From Xanthomonas cassavae CFBP 4642 (lineage in GTDB: Bacteria > Pseudomonadota > Gammaproteobacteria > Xanthomonadales > Xanthomonadaceae): DNA of 64,000 nucleotides. Of this stretch, positions 54,297 through 63,799 are shown one piece after another. The DNA is taken from NCBI RefSeq assembly GCF_000454545.1, contig NZ_CM002139.1, positions 4,795,757 to 4,859,756 on the forward strand, in the 5' to 3' direction. The translations under genes were made by a program, and so were the position numbers. Position 1 is the first letter of the stretch; each line of letters begins with the position of its first letter. The notes beneath the pieces are model-generated. The model ran no database searches. It saw only the letters and a list, made by a program, of their open reading frames with translations, and was not told the origin of the DNA.

Positions 54297-55877
54297 TCAG
54301 CGATCGCAACCCGCCAGCTTGATGCTCTGCCCCGGTTTGAGCGCATACGACGGGGCCTTCAGGCCGTTGGCCTTGGCCAGCTCCTTGATCTCGCACTGGT
54401 ACTTCTGCGCAACGCGGCCGAGCGTGTCGCCCCTGGCGATGGTGTAGCTGCGCGCCTGCCTGGCCTTGGGCTTGGCCACTGCCGGCTGGCCGGTGGCCAC
54501 GGTGGTCGGCACGCCGGCCATCTGGCTGACATCGCCCACCGCCACGCTGGGCACGTATTCGGGCGCGCTGCTGCGGACGATCGCGCTATTGAGGTCGGCG
54601 GTGATCAGGGTGCGCGCCAGATCCGCGCGCGGGCCACTGACGCAATAACGCGTGTACAGGCTGGCGATGCGGTTGGTGGCGTTGATGACGGTGCCAGCCG
54701 GAATCCAGCCGTCGGATTCGTAACGCGGGTTGAGATTGCGCAGCGCACGCATGTAGCCATCGCGCGTGCCCATGCTGCCCAGGCAGATGGTGAGCTCGTA
54801 GATGGAGGTCGACTTGACCAGCTTGATGGTGGCCGGTTGCACGTCGAGCTTGGCGAAGTCCACACCGTACTGGCGCGGGTGCAGGAAGATCCACGCCGCG
54901 GCGATCACCATCGGCACGTAGTCCTTGGTTTCGGCCGGGAACTGGTTGTAGACGTCCTGCTCCCAGAAACCGCGGCCACCGGACTGCGCGAACACGCGCG
55001 CCGCGCGCCCTTCGCCGCCGTTGTAGGCAGCCAGTGCCAGCTCGATGCTGCGGTTGAGCCCGGCCATGCGCTCATTGAGATAGGCGGCGCTGGCTTCGGC
55101 CGCGCTACGCGCATCGAAACGGGTGTCGAAGCCGGTGCCATCCGGGCCCAGCCCGAAACGCCGGCCGGTGGTGGGCATGAACTGCATCAGTCCGGCCGCG
55201 CCGGCACGCGAACTGGCGTGCACCTTGCCGTTGGATTCCTTGGCCATGATGCCGAACAGCAGCGCCTCGGGCAGGCCGCGCTTCTGCCATTCCGGCCACA
55301 TCACCCCACGCAGGTTGCTGTAGTTCTCGTAGCTGGTCATCAGTGCCGGCCGCATGTCGGTCAGCCAGCGACGGATACCGGCCTGCACCGCCGGGTTGTA
55401 CTGCACCATCTTGTCGAACTCATGGCGCTGGTCGTTGAGCAGCGAGGCCGCCCGCGCCGCCTCCGGCACGCCATTGGCCGCCGGGCCGAGATGGTCCGGA
55501 TCGGCCTGCAGCAAGGTGTCGTCGTCTTCCGGGTCCTCTGCGGCCTGCGACTCGGCATCGGCGCGCGCCTTCAGCAGCCGCTTGTAGGTCGCCAGCTGGT
55601 TGGAGACCAGGCAACCGCGCTGCTTGATGCAGGCGTCGATGACATCCTCCATGTCCTCCAGCGCAGCGTCGCCTTCGGCGGTGCCCTTGGGGTCGGAGTT
55701 GTTCACCAGCACCAGCGCGTCGCGGTAGCGTTTCTCGGCGGCGGCCATGCGTGCGTCCAGCGCGGCGACCTTTTCGGTATCGCGCTTGGACAGGGCCTGG
55801 GCGGAAGGAGCAAGAGACAACAGCGCCAGCACGACCAGAACAGGCCATGGGCGCAAACCAGAATGAGCGAGCGGCAT
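54297..55877 (-). CDS. MltD-type lytic murein transglycosylase with LysM
   Basis: 526 residues. Signal peptide (LRPWPVLVVLALLSLAPSAQA), a coiled/helical N-terminal region with two Cys (CIKQRGC, ~79-85), SLT domain with catalytic Glu in AKESNGKVHASSRAGAAGLM (~212-231), FMPTTGRRFGL and AYNGGEGR, and a C-terminal LysM (YTIARGDTLGRVAQKYQCEI). It cleaves peptidoglycan between MurNAc and GlcNAc. The ATG at 55877 precedes the signal; a 19-codon upstream extension is unlikely. No lipobox was seen, unlike E. coli MltD. Confidence 0.9.
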   Translation of the reverse strand: MPLAHSGLRPWPVLVVLALLSLAPSAQALSKRDTEKVAALDARMAAAEKRYRDALVLVNNSDPKGTAEGDAALEDMEDVIDACIKQRGCLVSNQLATYKRLLKARADAESQAAEDPEDDDTLLQADPDHLGPAANGVPEAARAASLLNDQRHEFDKMVQYNPAVQAGIRRWLTDMRPALMTSYENYSNLRGVMWPEWQKRGLPEALLFGIMAKESNGKVHASSRAGAAGLMQFMPTTGRRFGLGPDGTGFDTRFDARSAAEASAAYLNERMAGLNRSIELALAAYNGGEGRAARVFAQSGGRGFWEQDVYNQFPAETKDYVPMVIAAAWIFLHPRQYGVDFAKLDVQPATIKLVKSTSIYELTICLGSMGTRDGYMRALRNLNPRYESDGWIPAGTVINATNRIASLYTRYCVSGPRADLARTLITADLNSAIVRSSAPEYVPSVAVGDVSQMAGVPTTVATGQPAVAKPKARQARSYTIARGDTLGRVAQKYQCEIKELAKANGLKAPSYALKPGQSIKLAGCDR

Positions 55878-56158
55878 CGTCGGCAGGACAGCGGAAAGGC
55901 AGGCAGGGTAGCCGCCGGGGCAACACCGGGGCAAGGCGCGGCAGCGGCCGGGGTCAGTGGCCCGTTAGCTTGGCGAGCATCCCGGCCGCGATGATCGTCT
56001 GCAGACCGGGGGGTTTCGACGCGCGGTGAGCAGGGCGATGGACCCGCTGCCCGGCCGGCTTCTTCGTCCGCACGTTCGGGCGGGTCATGGGTGGCTCGTC
56101 TGGCTGGCCTGCCACCGTTGCCCGCTAGACTCCGGTCTTTCTCCACCGGATCAGTGCA

Positions 56159-57664
56159 ATGGCCTCGTTCCTGCTCGGCAAAGGCGTCACCGACGACATC
56201 CCGGTCATCCTGGAAGGCCGCTTCGGCAATCGGCATGGCCTGGTGGCCGGCGCCACCGGCACCGGCAAGACCGTGACCCTGATGACCCTGGCCGAGGGCT
56301 TCTCGCGGCTGGGGGTGCCGGTGTTCCTGGCAGACGTGAAGGGCGACGTGGCGGGCCTGGCGGTGGCCGGCGACGGCGCGCCCGGCGTGCTGCAGCGCGC
56401 CACGGATGTGGGCATTGCCGACTACGCGCCGGCCGCAAGCCCGGTGGTGTTCTGGGACCTGTATGGGCAGCTAGGGCACCCGGTGCGCACCACCGTGAGC
56501 GAGATGGGCCCCACCCTGCTCGCCCGCATTCTGGAACTCAACGACACCCAGTCCGGCGTGCTGGACATCGTGTTCAAGCTCGCCGACGACCGCGGCCTGT
56601 TGCTGCTGGACCTGGACGACCTGCGGGCGCGGCTGGCGCTGGTGGTGGAAGAGCGCAAGGAGTTGTCCACCAGTTACGGGCTGGTGTCGGCGCAGTCGGT
56701 GGCCGCGATCCAGCGCGCACTGCTGCGGCTGTCGCAGGACGGCGGCGAGCAGTTCTTCGGCGAACCGGCGCTGGAGCTTGCCGAGCTGATGCGCGTGGCA
56801 CCGGATGGCCGCGGCGTGATCGGCATCCTGGCGGCCAACCAGCTGGTGCTCAAGCCGAAGCTGTATTCCACGTTCCTGCTGTGGCTGTTGTCCGAGCTGT
56901 TCGAGGGCTTGCCGGAAGTGGGCGACCTGGAACAACCCAAGCTGGTATTCGTGTTCGACGAGGCGCACCTGCTGTTCGACGATGCGCCGGCTGCCCTGGT
57001 GCAGCGCATCGAACAGGTGGTGCGGCTGATCCGTTCCAAGGGCGTGGGCATCTATTTCTGTTCGCAGTTTCCCGACGACATTCCCGACACCATCCTCGGC
57101 CAGCTCGGCAATCGCGTACAGCACGCATTGCGCGCCTACACGCCGCGCGACCAGAAGGCGGTCAAGACTGCGGCGCAGACCTTCGTGGCTAATCCCAAGC
57201 TCGATGTGGCCTCGGCCATTTCCAGCCTCGGCACCGGCGAAGCACTGGTTTCTCCCTTGCAGGGCAAGGGCGTGCCGGCGCCGGTGCAGCAAACCCTGAT
57301 CGCCCCGCCGCGCTGCCGCATGGGTGCCATCAGCGCGCCCGAACGCGCACAGGTGCGTGCGGTCAGCCCGGTCGGCACGCGCTACGACACGGCCATCAAC
57401 CGCGAATCGGCCGCCGAACTGCTGGCACGTCGCGTCGAACAGGTCGCGGAGCAGACTGCCGCTCCGCCCGCGCGGACCCGCGAGCAAGAAGACACGCAGG
57501 ACAGCGGTTTCGGAAAAGCGGTCAAGGACGCCGTATTCGGCACTGGCCGCCGCCAGGGCATGCTGGAAACGATGGCCAAGCAAACCTCGCGCACCATCGG
57601 CAGCAAGATCGGCCAGCAGATCGTGCGCGGGATTTTCGGCAGTATCTTTGGTGGGAAGCGGTAA
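56159..57664 (+). CDS. HerA-like ATPase (DUF853 family, YjgR-like)
   Basis: 501 residues. Walker A GATGTGKTVTL (~31-41), Walker B KLVFVFDEAHLLF (~261-273) and a Gln/Arg sensor region (SQFPDDIPDTILGQLGNRVQ). The C-terminal tail (KTVKD... GRRQGMLETMAKQTSRTIGS) is amphipathic. Family members are predicted DNA translocases related to HerA/FtsK; biological role unresolved. Single gene with 281 bp upstream of unclear content. Confidence 0.9.
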   Translation: MASFLLGKGVTDDIPVILEGRFGNRHGLVAGATGTGKTVTLMTLAEGFSRLGVPVFLADVKGDVAGLAVAGDGAPGVLQRATDVGIADYAPAASPVVFWDLYGQLGHPVRTTVSEMGPTLLARILELNDTQSGVLDIVFKLADDRGLLLLDLDDLRARLALVVEERKELSTSYGLVSAQSVAAIQRALLRLSQDGGEQFFGEPALELAELMRVAPDGRGVIGILAANQLVLKPKLYSTFLLWLLSELFEGLPEVGDLEQPKLVFVFDEAHLLFDDAPAALVQRIEQVVRLIRSKGVGIYFCSQFPDDIPDTILGQLGNRVQHALRAYTPRDQKAVKTAAQTFVANPKLDVASAISSLGTGEALVSPLQGKGVPAPVQQTLIAPPRCRMGAISAPERAQVRAVSPVGTRYDTAINRESAAELLARRVEQVAEQTAAPPARTREQEDTQDSGFGKAVKDAVFGTGRRQGMLETMAKQTSRTIGSKIGQQIVRGIFGSIFGGKR

Positions 57665-58023
57665 GACCGGCCATGAGCATGAAGCGCCATGCGCCTATGT
57701 CCGACAATAGGGCGCCTGGACGGGCGAACTGATCGCTGCATGCCTTTCTGCGCGAAGGACTGCTGTCGGTGACAGCGAGTCTTGGTTCGCGGATTGATCG
57801 TCATGCCTCTTCATGTTTTGCAGGTTCTACGGGCGCTGCAGGGGCAAGCCGCCACTCGCCTGCTCGCGCACCTCGGCGCCCACCAGGGCAATCGCCTGTC
57901 CGCCTGACTTCGAGCGCTGCCCCGCCAATGCGGTGCAGCCAATCACCAGCCGCCCCCCCCCAATTGCGCAGCGGCCCGCGCACCTGCACAATCCCTTCAC
58001 ATCACACGCTTTGGGGGAGCGTC
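57665..58023. other. Gene-free spacer before DUF4013-like gene
   Basis: 359 bp with no supported gene. It holds a run of nine C residues (57953-57961) 63 bp before the next ATG, and a GGGGAG Shine-Dalgarno just before it. The longer frame that could extend the next gene upstream has no hydrophobic or family character, so I leave it out. Confidence 0.5.
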
Positions 58024-59298
58024 ATGAAAGACCGTTTTCGCGCACGCAAGGTGGCCGCGCAGGCCGCGCTTGCGCCGTTCTGGACGCGCATTCCCGCCAT
58101 CGCCACTTACCCGTTGCGAGGCTCGGCACTGTATGCGCTGATCGCACTGACGTTATGCAGCGCGTTGCTGGTGCTGCCGGGCATCCTGAAACTGGTGATT
58201 GCCGGTGTGCTGGGCATGGCGACCTACACCTACGCCTTCGACATCCTGCGCCACACCGCCGATGGCCAGGCCGATGCACCCCGGCTCGGCTATGACAGCT
58301 TCGACAGCGCGGTGCTGCGCCTGATCCTGCTGGCCCTTGCGCTAGGCATCGTGATCGGCGTGGCCGCCGCGATCGCCGGCCCGTTCGGGCTGACCATTGC
58401 CTACCTGGGCACCATGCTGCTGTTGCCCGGCATGCTGATTTCGCTTGCCATCGACGGCAGCCTGCGCCGTGCGCTCAACCCGGCCGTCTCGATCGACATG
58501 GCGCTGCGCATCGGCTGGCCGTATCTGGCTGCCTACGGTCTGCTTTACGTGATTCAGGGCAGCGGCACGGCAGCGGTGTTCTTCGCACTGAAATTCCTGC
58601 CTCCGCTCGTGCGCGAGGCGACAGTGATGATGACCTCGATCTGGGCCCTGTTCGCCAGCTTCCACCTGCTGGGGTATCTGGTGTACCAGTACCACGAAGA
58701 GCTGGGCTACATGCCCAGCGGCGGGGCTGCGCACGAACGCACCGACCCCGACCAACGCCTGCTCGACGAGGCGGACCAGTACCTGCGCGACGGCCATTCC
58801 GACGAAGCCTTCCAGGCCTTGCGCGGTGCGGTGCGCTCGCGCGCAGTGAGCCTGGCAGTGCACGAGCTGTATCAGCGCCTGCTCCGCCAGCATCACCGCA
58901 ACGACGAGTTGCGCGAACACACCCGCCAGTACATCAATCGCCTGCTGCAGGAAAAACGGGAACGCCGCGCGCTGGCGCTGCAACGCGAGGCGCTGGATCT
59001 GGATGCGACATTCACGCCGTTGACGCCCGAGCAGGCCACCCTGCTCGCCGAGCGCGCCAAGATGGCCGGCCAGTTCCAGCTGGCCACCGATGGCCTGCTC
59101 GCCGCCATCGCCGCCTGGCCCCGCGACCGCATGCTGCCGGCCTGGTCGCTGGACGCAGGCCTGATGTTGGCCGAACGATTTGGTCGCGATGAGCAGGCAC
59201 GTGCGGTGCTGCAGCAGGCGCTGGAACAGTGCGATGACGATGCCCAACGCGCCAAGCTGGACGCGGCGTTACGTGCGGTGGCAATCCAGCCGGCTTGA
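58024..59298 (+). CDS. DUF4013-like membrane protein with helical C-terminal domain
   Basis: 424 residues. Six or so membrane helices (residues ~25-225) in pairs, e.g. ALYALIALTLCSALLVLPGI and YLGTMLLLPGMLISLAID, with the fold of DUF4013 proteins. Residues ~240-424 are soluble, helical and TPR-like. Start ATG 58024 has GGGGAG 4 nt upstream. Convergent with the rhomboid gene, which also ends in TPR-like helices. Function unknown. Confidence 0.6.
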   Translation: MKDRFRARKVAAQAALAPFWTRIPAIATYPLRGSALYALIALTLCSALLVLPGILKLVIAGVLGMATYTYAFDILRHTADGQADAPRLGYDSFDSAVLRLILLALALGIVIGVAAAIAGPFGLTIAYLGTMLLLPGMLISLAIDGSLRRALNPAVSIDMALRIGWPYLAAYGLLYVIQGSGTAAVFFALKFLPPLVREATVMMTSIWALFASFHLLGYLVYQYHEELGYMPSGGAAHERTDPDQRLLDEADQYLRDGHSDEAFQALRGAVRSRAVSLAVHELYQRLLRQHHRNDELREHTRQYINRLLQEKRERRALALQREALDLDATFTPLTPEQATLLAERAKMAGQFQLATDGLLAAIAAWPRDRMLPAWSLDAGLMLAERFGRDEQARAVLQQALEQCDDDAQRAKLDAALRAVAIQPA

Positions 59299-59411
59299 TC
59301 GGTTAGTCCGATTCGCAACCAGCCAGCAGGGTGTGCGCAGCACTGCGACCTGCGACCGCAGGACGCCGCAAGAGACCCCTCTACACGCTTCGCCCTTGCA
59401 GCGCCATCGGC

Positions 59412-60878
59412 TCAGCCGTTTTCCAGCAGAAACCGCGCCTTGCTCGCCGGCCCCTGTTCGGGAAACTGCTCCAGCACCAGCCGTAACAACCGTGCGCGTT
59501 GTTCGCCGGCCTGCAATTCGCCGTGGCGCAGCGCCAGCACGAACCAGCACTGGGCAAGCTCGGCGCGCGGCGCGCTGCTGTCGCACTCCTTCAACAGGCG
59601 CTCGGCATCGGCCAGCAAGCCGTTGCGCAGGCAGGCATCCACCAGGGCCAGGCGCGCCGGCAACTCCAGCGCGGCGCGGTCCTTGCCGAGCTCCGCGGCC
59701 ACACCCAGTTGCAGGCGTGTCTGCTCGGCAGTGTGCGTGGGCAGACACACCAGCATGTGCGCGTGTCGTACGGCTTCCTGCTGGCGGCCGGCATTGCGTG
59801 CCACGCGATAGCGGGCCAGCGCGATCTCCAGACTCTGCGGGCTCTCGCCGGCCAGCTCGGCCAGCAGGCGTTCGGCCTCCTGGTTCTCCATGCGTCCCAG
59901 ATGCCGTTGCGCGCGCTCCCAACGGTCGTCGCGCTGCGCGGCATCCTGCTCGTCCATGAAAGCCGGCCGGGTCTGCCGCACGGCGACCAATACCGCACCA
60001 AGCAATGCACCGCTGACCAGGCCGCCGGCATGCGCTTCGAATGCGACCCCCTCGCTGCCGCTGCCCAGCAGGCTGTACAGCTCCCAGCCCAACCACAGCG
60101 GCAACAGCAGGATGGCCGGCCCGCGCACGTAGTTGAACACCACGAAGAACCAGTAGAAGAACCGCACCCGGCGCCGCCCCCAGACCACGCAGAACGCGCC
60201 CATCAGGGCGGCGACCGCGCCGGAGGCCCCCAGGCCGCCACCGGGCTCGCCCCAGCGCCACCACAGGCTGGCGGCGCTGGCGCCAAAGCCACCCAGCAGA
60301 TACAGCAGCAGGAACCAGCCGCTGCCGATCGCCCCTTCCAGCAAGGTACCCAGCGCCAGCAGGAACACCATGTTGCCGAACAGATGATCGGCGTTGGCAT
60401 GCAGGAAGGTGGCCGAGAGCATCCGCTGCGGCGACCACTCCGAACTGCGTTGCAGATGGCGCAAGGTGAACACCCGCGCCAGGCGCGCGTCGTAGGGCGC
60501 ACGCAGACCGCGCCACTCGCGCCGCTGCTCGTCATCCTTGAACAGCGTGCCTTCGCGCAGTGCCTGCCCGAAGGCGACATCGTGCAGGGTGAGGTGCGCC
60601 AGGTAGGCGATGCGCTGCGGCGCGGGCACTGCCTCCAGCCTGGCCTGGCGCGCAGCGCGCAGCCGGGCGTCGGCGGTGCGCTCCAGGTAGCGCGCATGCG
60701 CCTGGGCTTCGAGCGTGCCCAGCCCGGAGTCGACGTAATACCGCACGGCGTTCTCGACCAGATCGTCGTCCTTGCGCTGATAGCCGACATAGACGACGAC
60801 ATTGATCAGCACCAGCAGCAGCGTCACCCACGGGATGTTGTGGCGCGACCAGGGTTTGTGCAGCGGCATGATCACCAT
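59412..60878 (-). CDS. Rhomboid serine protease with TPR-like tail
   Basis: 488 residues. One N-terminal helix (~14-33), a long soluble loop with helices (~35-150), the rhomboid core with HLFGNMVFLL (Asn169), GASG (Ser219) and EAHAGG (His283), and a C-terminal TPR-like domain (~340-488). The catalytic Ser/His pair is intact. Substrate unknown. Start at ATG 60878 (MVIMPLHKPW) or 60869; a longer 522-residue frame has no support upstream. Confidence 0.85.
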   Translation of the reverse strand: MVIMPLHKPWSRHNIPWVTLLLVLINVVVYVGYQRKDDDLVENAVRYYVDSGLGTLEAQAHARYLERTADARLRAARQARLEAVPAPQRIAYLAHLTLHDVAFGQALREGTLFKDDEQRREWRGLRAPYDARLARVFTLRHLQRSSEWSPQRMLSATFLHANADHLFGNMVFLLALGTLLEGAIGSGWFLLLYLLGGFGASAASLWWRWGEPGGGLGASGAVAALMGAFCVVWGRRRVRFFYWFFVVFNYVRGPAILLLPLWLGWELYSLLGSGSEGVAFEAHAGGLVSGALLGAVLVAVRQTRPAFMDEQDAAQRDDRWERAQRHLGRMENQEAERLLAELAGESPQSLEIALARYRVARNAGRQQEAVRHAHMLVCLPTHTAEQTRLQLGVAAELGKDRAALELPARLALVDACLRNGLLADAERLLKECDSSAPRAELAQCWFVLALRHGELQAGEQRARLLRLVLEQFPEQGPASKARFLLENG

Positions 60879-60988
60879 GACGACGTCCGTGTCTTGAGAA
60901 TGGCGCAAAGCTTCGCCGTGCGGCGACAGATGCGCAAGTGGACCATGCGCGCTAGCATCGCGCCCCTTCCCTCCCCCCAAGCCTGCCC

Positions 60989-61495
60989 ATGAGCCGCTGG
61001 CGACCGCCCGCCGAAAAAAGCACCGCGCTGATCACGCCCGAAGGACATGCGCGCCTGAAGGTCGAGCTGGAGGAGCTGTGGCGGGTGCGGCGGCCGGAGG
61101 TGGTGCGCGCCTTGGCGGCGGCGGCCGCCGAGGGCGACCGCTCGGAAAATGCCGAATACACCTATCGCAAGAAGCAGCTCGGCGAAATCGACCGCCGGGT
61201 GCGCTACCTGAGCAAGCGCCTGGAAGCGCTGCGGGTGGTGGACACCGCGCCCACCGACCCGCAGGCGGTGTTCTTCGGTGCGCAGGTGGAGCTGGAAGAC
61301 GCCGACAGCGGCGAGTTGCTGCGCTATCGCATCGTCGGCCCGGACGAAACCGATGCTGCGCGCGGCTGGATCAGCATCGATTCGCCGCTGGCGCGTGCGC
61401 TACTCAAAAAACGCGTGGACGACGAGTTCGAGGCGCAGTTGCCGGCGGGCAGGCACACGTTTGTGGTGGTGGCAGTGGAGTACGCGGCGCTTTAG
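60989..61495 (+). CDS. greB: Transcription elongation factor GreB
   Basis: 168 residues. It rescues backtracked RNA polymerase by stimulating transcript cleavage. N-terminal coiled coil with [20 protein letters not shown] (~14-33) and [20 protein letters not shown] (~51-70, with the tip Asp/Glu), then the FKBP-like domain ([20 protein letters not shown]). GreB rather than GreA by length and basic patch. Divergent from the rhomboid gene with 110 bp between. Confidence 0.93.
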   Translation: MSRWRPPAEKSTALITPEGHARLKVELEELWRVRRPEVVRALAAAAAEGDRSENAEYTYRKKQLGEIDRRVRYLSKRLEALRVVDTAPTDPQAVFFGAQVELEDADSGELLRYRIVGPDETDAARGWISIDSPLARALLKKRVDDEFEAQLPAGRHTFVVVAVEYAAL

Positions 61496-61588
61496 GGCGT
61501 CTGAGAAAACGACTGCGCTCACCGCCATGCCAGTGCCGCCAGCGCTCGGAGTCGGGATGTACTCCTCACTCCGGTTCCGCGTAGCAAG

Positions 61589-61618
61589 CTCCGTCGCGCG
61601 CAGGCACGCTCCTACGGG
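61589..61618 (-). repeat. GTAG-type REP unit after greB
   Basis: Minus strand CCCGTAGGAGCGTGCCTGCG followed by CGCGACGGAG. It matches the head of the other GTAGGAGCG units at 48 kb and 54 kb. It lies between convergent greB and rimO. Confidence 0.6.
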
Positions 61619-61703
61619 CTGGCGTGCCCATACAGCGTGTGCGCCGATGGTTCGGCACACGAGGGAGCGTCGACGCCATCGGCCAGCCGGCATCCCGCGG
61701 CGG

Positions 61704-63095
61704 CTAGACCATCTGCAGGTTCAACGCCCGCCCTGGCTGCACCGCGCGATCCGACGGCAGCGCATCGCCAAACAGGTCGTGCGCGTCGCTGTCGGTGATC
61801 TCCACATCGACCAGGTCGCCCACCTTCAGGCCGAGCGCGCCGCTGTTCTGGATATGCACCAGCCCATCGATCTCCGGCGCATCGGCGCGCGAACGGGCCA
61901 CGGCGATGTCGTCTTCGATCAGGTCGACCAGACATTGCTGCACGCTGCCGATCTTGGCTTCCAGGCGCGCGGCGGAAATCTCCGCCTGCCTGGCCATGAA
62001 GCGCGCCAGCCGCTCCTGCTTCACCTCTTCCGGCACCGGATCCGGCAATGCGTTGGCGCTGGCGCCGTCCACCGGCGAATACGCGAACGCACCGACGCGA
62101 TCCAGCTGCGCCTGATCCAGGAACTCCAGCAGCGATTCGAACTCGGCATCGGTCTCGCCGGGGAAGCCGACGATGAAGGTCGAACGCACCGTGATCTCCG
62201 GGCACATCGCCTTCCAGCGCTGCACGCGCTCCAGCGTCTTTTCCACCGCGCCCGGCCGCTTCATCAGCTTGAGGATGCGCGGGCTGGCGTGCTGGAACGG
62301 GATATCCAGATACGGCAGCAGCTTGCCTTTGGCCATCAGCGGAATCACGTCGTCCACGTGCGGGTACGGGTACACGTAATGCAGGCGCGTCCATACGCCC
62401 AGTTCCGACAGGCCCTCGCACAAGGCCTTCATGCGGGTCTGGTACATGCGGTCGCGCCACGGGCGCTCGGCGTACTTCAGATCCACGCCGTAAGCGGAAG
62501 TGTCCTGCGACACCACCAGCAGTTCCTTGACCCCGCCACGCACCAGCCGCTCGGCCTCGCGCAGCACCTCGTCCACCGGGCGCGAAGCCAGATCGCCGCG
62601 CATCGAGGGAATGATGCAGAAGCTGCAACGGTGGTTGCAGCCCTCTGAAATCTTCAGGTAAGCGTAATGCCGCGGGGTCAGCTTGATGCCGTAATCGGGC
62701 ACCAGATCCACGAACGGGTCGTGGCGCGGCGGCAGCGCCGCGTGCACCGCTTCCATCACGCTCTGGTAGTCCTGCGGGCCGGACACCGCCAGCACCTGCG
62801 GGTAGGCCTCGCGAATCTGCTCCGGGCGCTTGCCCAGGCAGCCGGTGACGATCACCTTGCCGTTGGCGTTCATCGCCTCGCCGATGGCGTCCAGCGACTC
62901 GGTCACCGCCGAATCGATGAAGCCGCAGGTATTGACCACCACCACGTCGGCGGCGTCGTAGCTGGGCACGATGTCGTAGCCCTCCACGCGCAGCTGGGTG
63001 AGGATGCGTTCGGAATCGACGAGCGCCTTCGGGCAGCCAAGGCTGACCATGCCTATCCGCGGCTGGCGGGCCGCCTGTGCATTCATTTCTGTCAT
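61704..63095 (-). CDS. rimO: Ribosomal protein S12 methylthiotransferase
   Basis: 463 residues. It adds a methylthio group to Asp of S12 using two [4Fe-4S] clusters. N-terminal Cys set: [13 protein letters not shown] (~18-30), [10 protein letters not shown] (~54-63), [10 protein letters not shown] (~84-93). Radical SAM motif [15 protein letters not shown] (~153-167), then a TRAM domain at the C-terminus. MiaB is the close relative; [10 protein letters not shown] marks RimO. Confidence 0.97.
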   Translation of the reverse strand: MTEMNAQAARQPRIGMVSLGCPKALVDSERILTQLRVEGYDIVPSYDAADVVVVNTCGFIDSAVTESLDAIGEAMNANGKVIVTGCLGKRPEQIREAYPQVLAVSGPQDYQSVMEAVHAALPPRHDPFVDLVPDYGIKLTPRHYAYLKISEGCNHRCSFCIIPSMRGDLASRPVDEVLREAERLVRGGVKELLVVSQDTSAYGVDLKYAERPWRDRMYQTRMKALCEGLSELGVWTRLHYVYPYPHVDDVIPLMAKGKLLPYLDIPFQHASPRILKLMKRPGAVEKTLERVQRWKAMCPEITVRSTFIVGFPGETDAEFESLLEFLDQAQLDRVGAFAYSPVDGASANALPDPVPEEVKQERLARFMARQAEISAARLEAKIGSVQQCLVDLIEDDIAVARSRADAPEIDGLVHIQNSGALGLKVGDLVDVEITDSDAHDLFGDALPSDRAVQPGRALNLQMV

Positions 63096-63487
63096 GGGGT
63101 TACTTTGAAAGGTCTTGTCTATAGCTACATGCGCTTTCGAGCCTAGCCAGACAGCCGGCCATAGCAGCGATTACCGGAAGGCACACGCGACGACATGGAC
63201 AGCGAAGCACGATCTACGACTGGACGACAAGCTCACGACGATGGCCAATGTCTAGTCAGACTATCATCAGCGGCACGTGAAGTCAGGGATTCTCCGGGCG
63301 TTCCTAGAGATAAAGCCCAGACGGATCACGGCGGAATCGGTGCTGGCCGTTATGACGGCTGGCTCGGCTTTCGCGCGCCAAGCCAATCCAGTTCAAGAAC
63401 AAGCGAATCTGACCCTGATTGTAAACGCCGGGATCGCTGATGCCCAATCCGGTCCATCTAGAGCATCAATCCCCAAAAGCGCGCGCG
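63096..63487. other. Gene-free spacer between rimO and the MazE-like gene
   Basis: 392 bp with no supported gene. On the minus strand a start (63501) overlaps the antitoxin stop and reads MTAGDARAFGD then hits a stop, which looks like the beginning of a lost toxin. No conserved motif follows in any frame. Short plus-strand frames here lack any family character. Confidence 0.5.
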
Positions 63488-63721
63488 TCACCCGCGGTCA
63501 TTGGCCTCATCCCGGTAAAACGTGAAGTCCGCAGGCAACCTTCCGCGGTAGGAGTGAAGCTGTTCCAACCTGGACTGCAGCCCTGGCTTCGTCCGGACCT
63601 TGAAGAGTCGAGGACCGTCAACGATGACCTCGATTTCATCGCCCTCCTGCAACTCCAGTGCCTCGACCAAGCTGACCGGCAGACGTATCGCCAAGCCATC
63701 ACCCCACTTTGCAACTCGCAT
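63488..63721 (-). CDS. MazE/AbrB-type antitoxin
   Basis: 77 residues. Swapped-hairpin domain: MRVAKWGDGLAIRLPVSLVE (1-20), then LELQEGDEIEVIVDGP. The rest (RLFKVRTKPGLQSRLEQLHS onward) is a toxin-binding tail. Such proteins repress their own operon and neutralise a downstream ribonuclease toxin. No toxin gene is intact downstream. The ATG at 63721 gives the family start; the frame extends 8 codons upstream. Its promoter region is invaded by the IS5-family element at 63800. Confidence 0.85.
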   Translation of the reverse strand: MRVAKWGDGLAIRLPVSLVEALELQEGDEIEVIVDGPRLFKVRTKPGLQSRLEQLHSYRGRLPADFTFYRDEANDRG

Positions 63722-63799
63722 AGTGCACCCACAACGTGTAAGCACGAATGTGTATTCTGCCGCCTACCCCATACCGCTACGTCCAGATTTTTTCTTTAG

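Noticed and set aside
63195..63525. Plus-strand short frames between rimO and the antitoxin gene
   Set aside because: They overlap the antitoxin on the other strand, have no recognisable motif and no clear Shine-Dalgarno.
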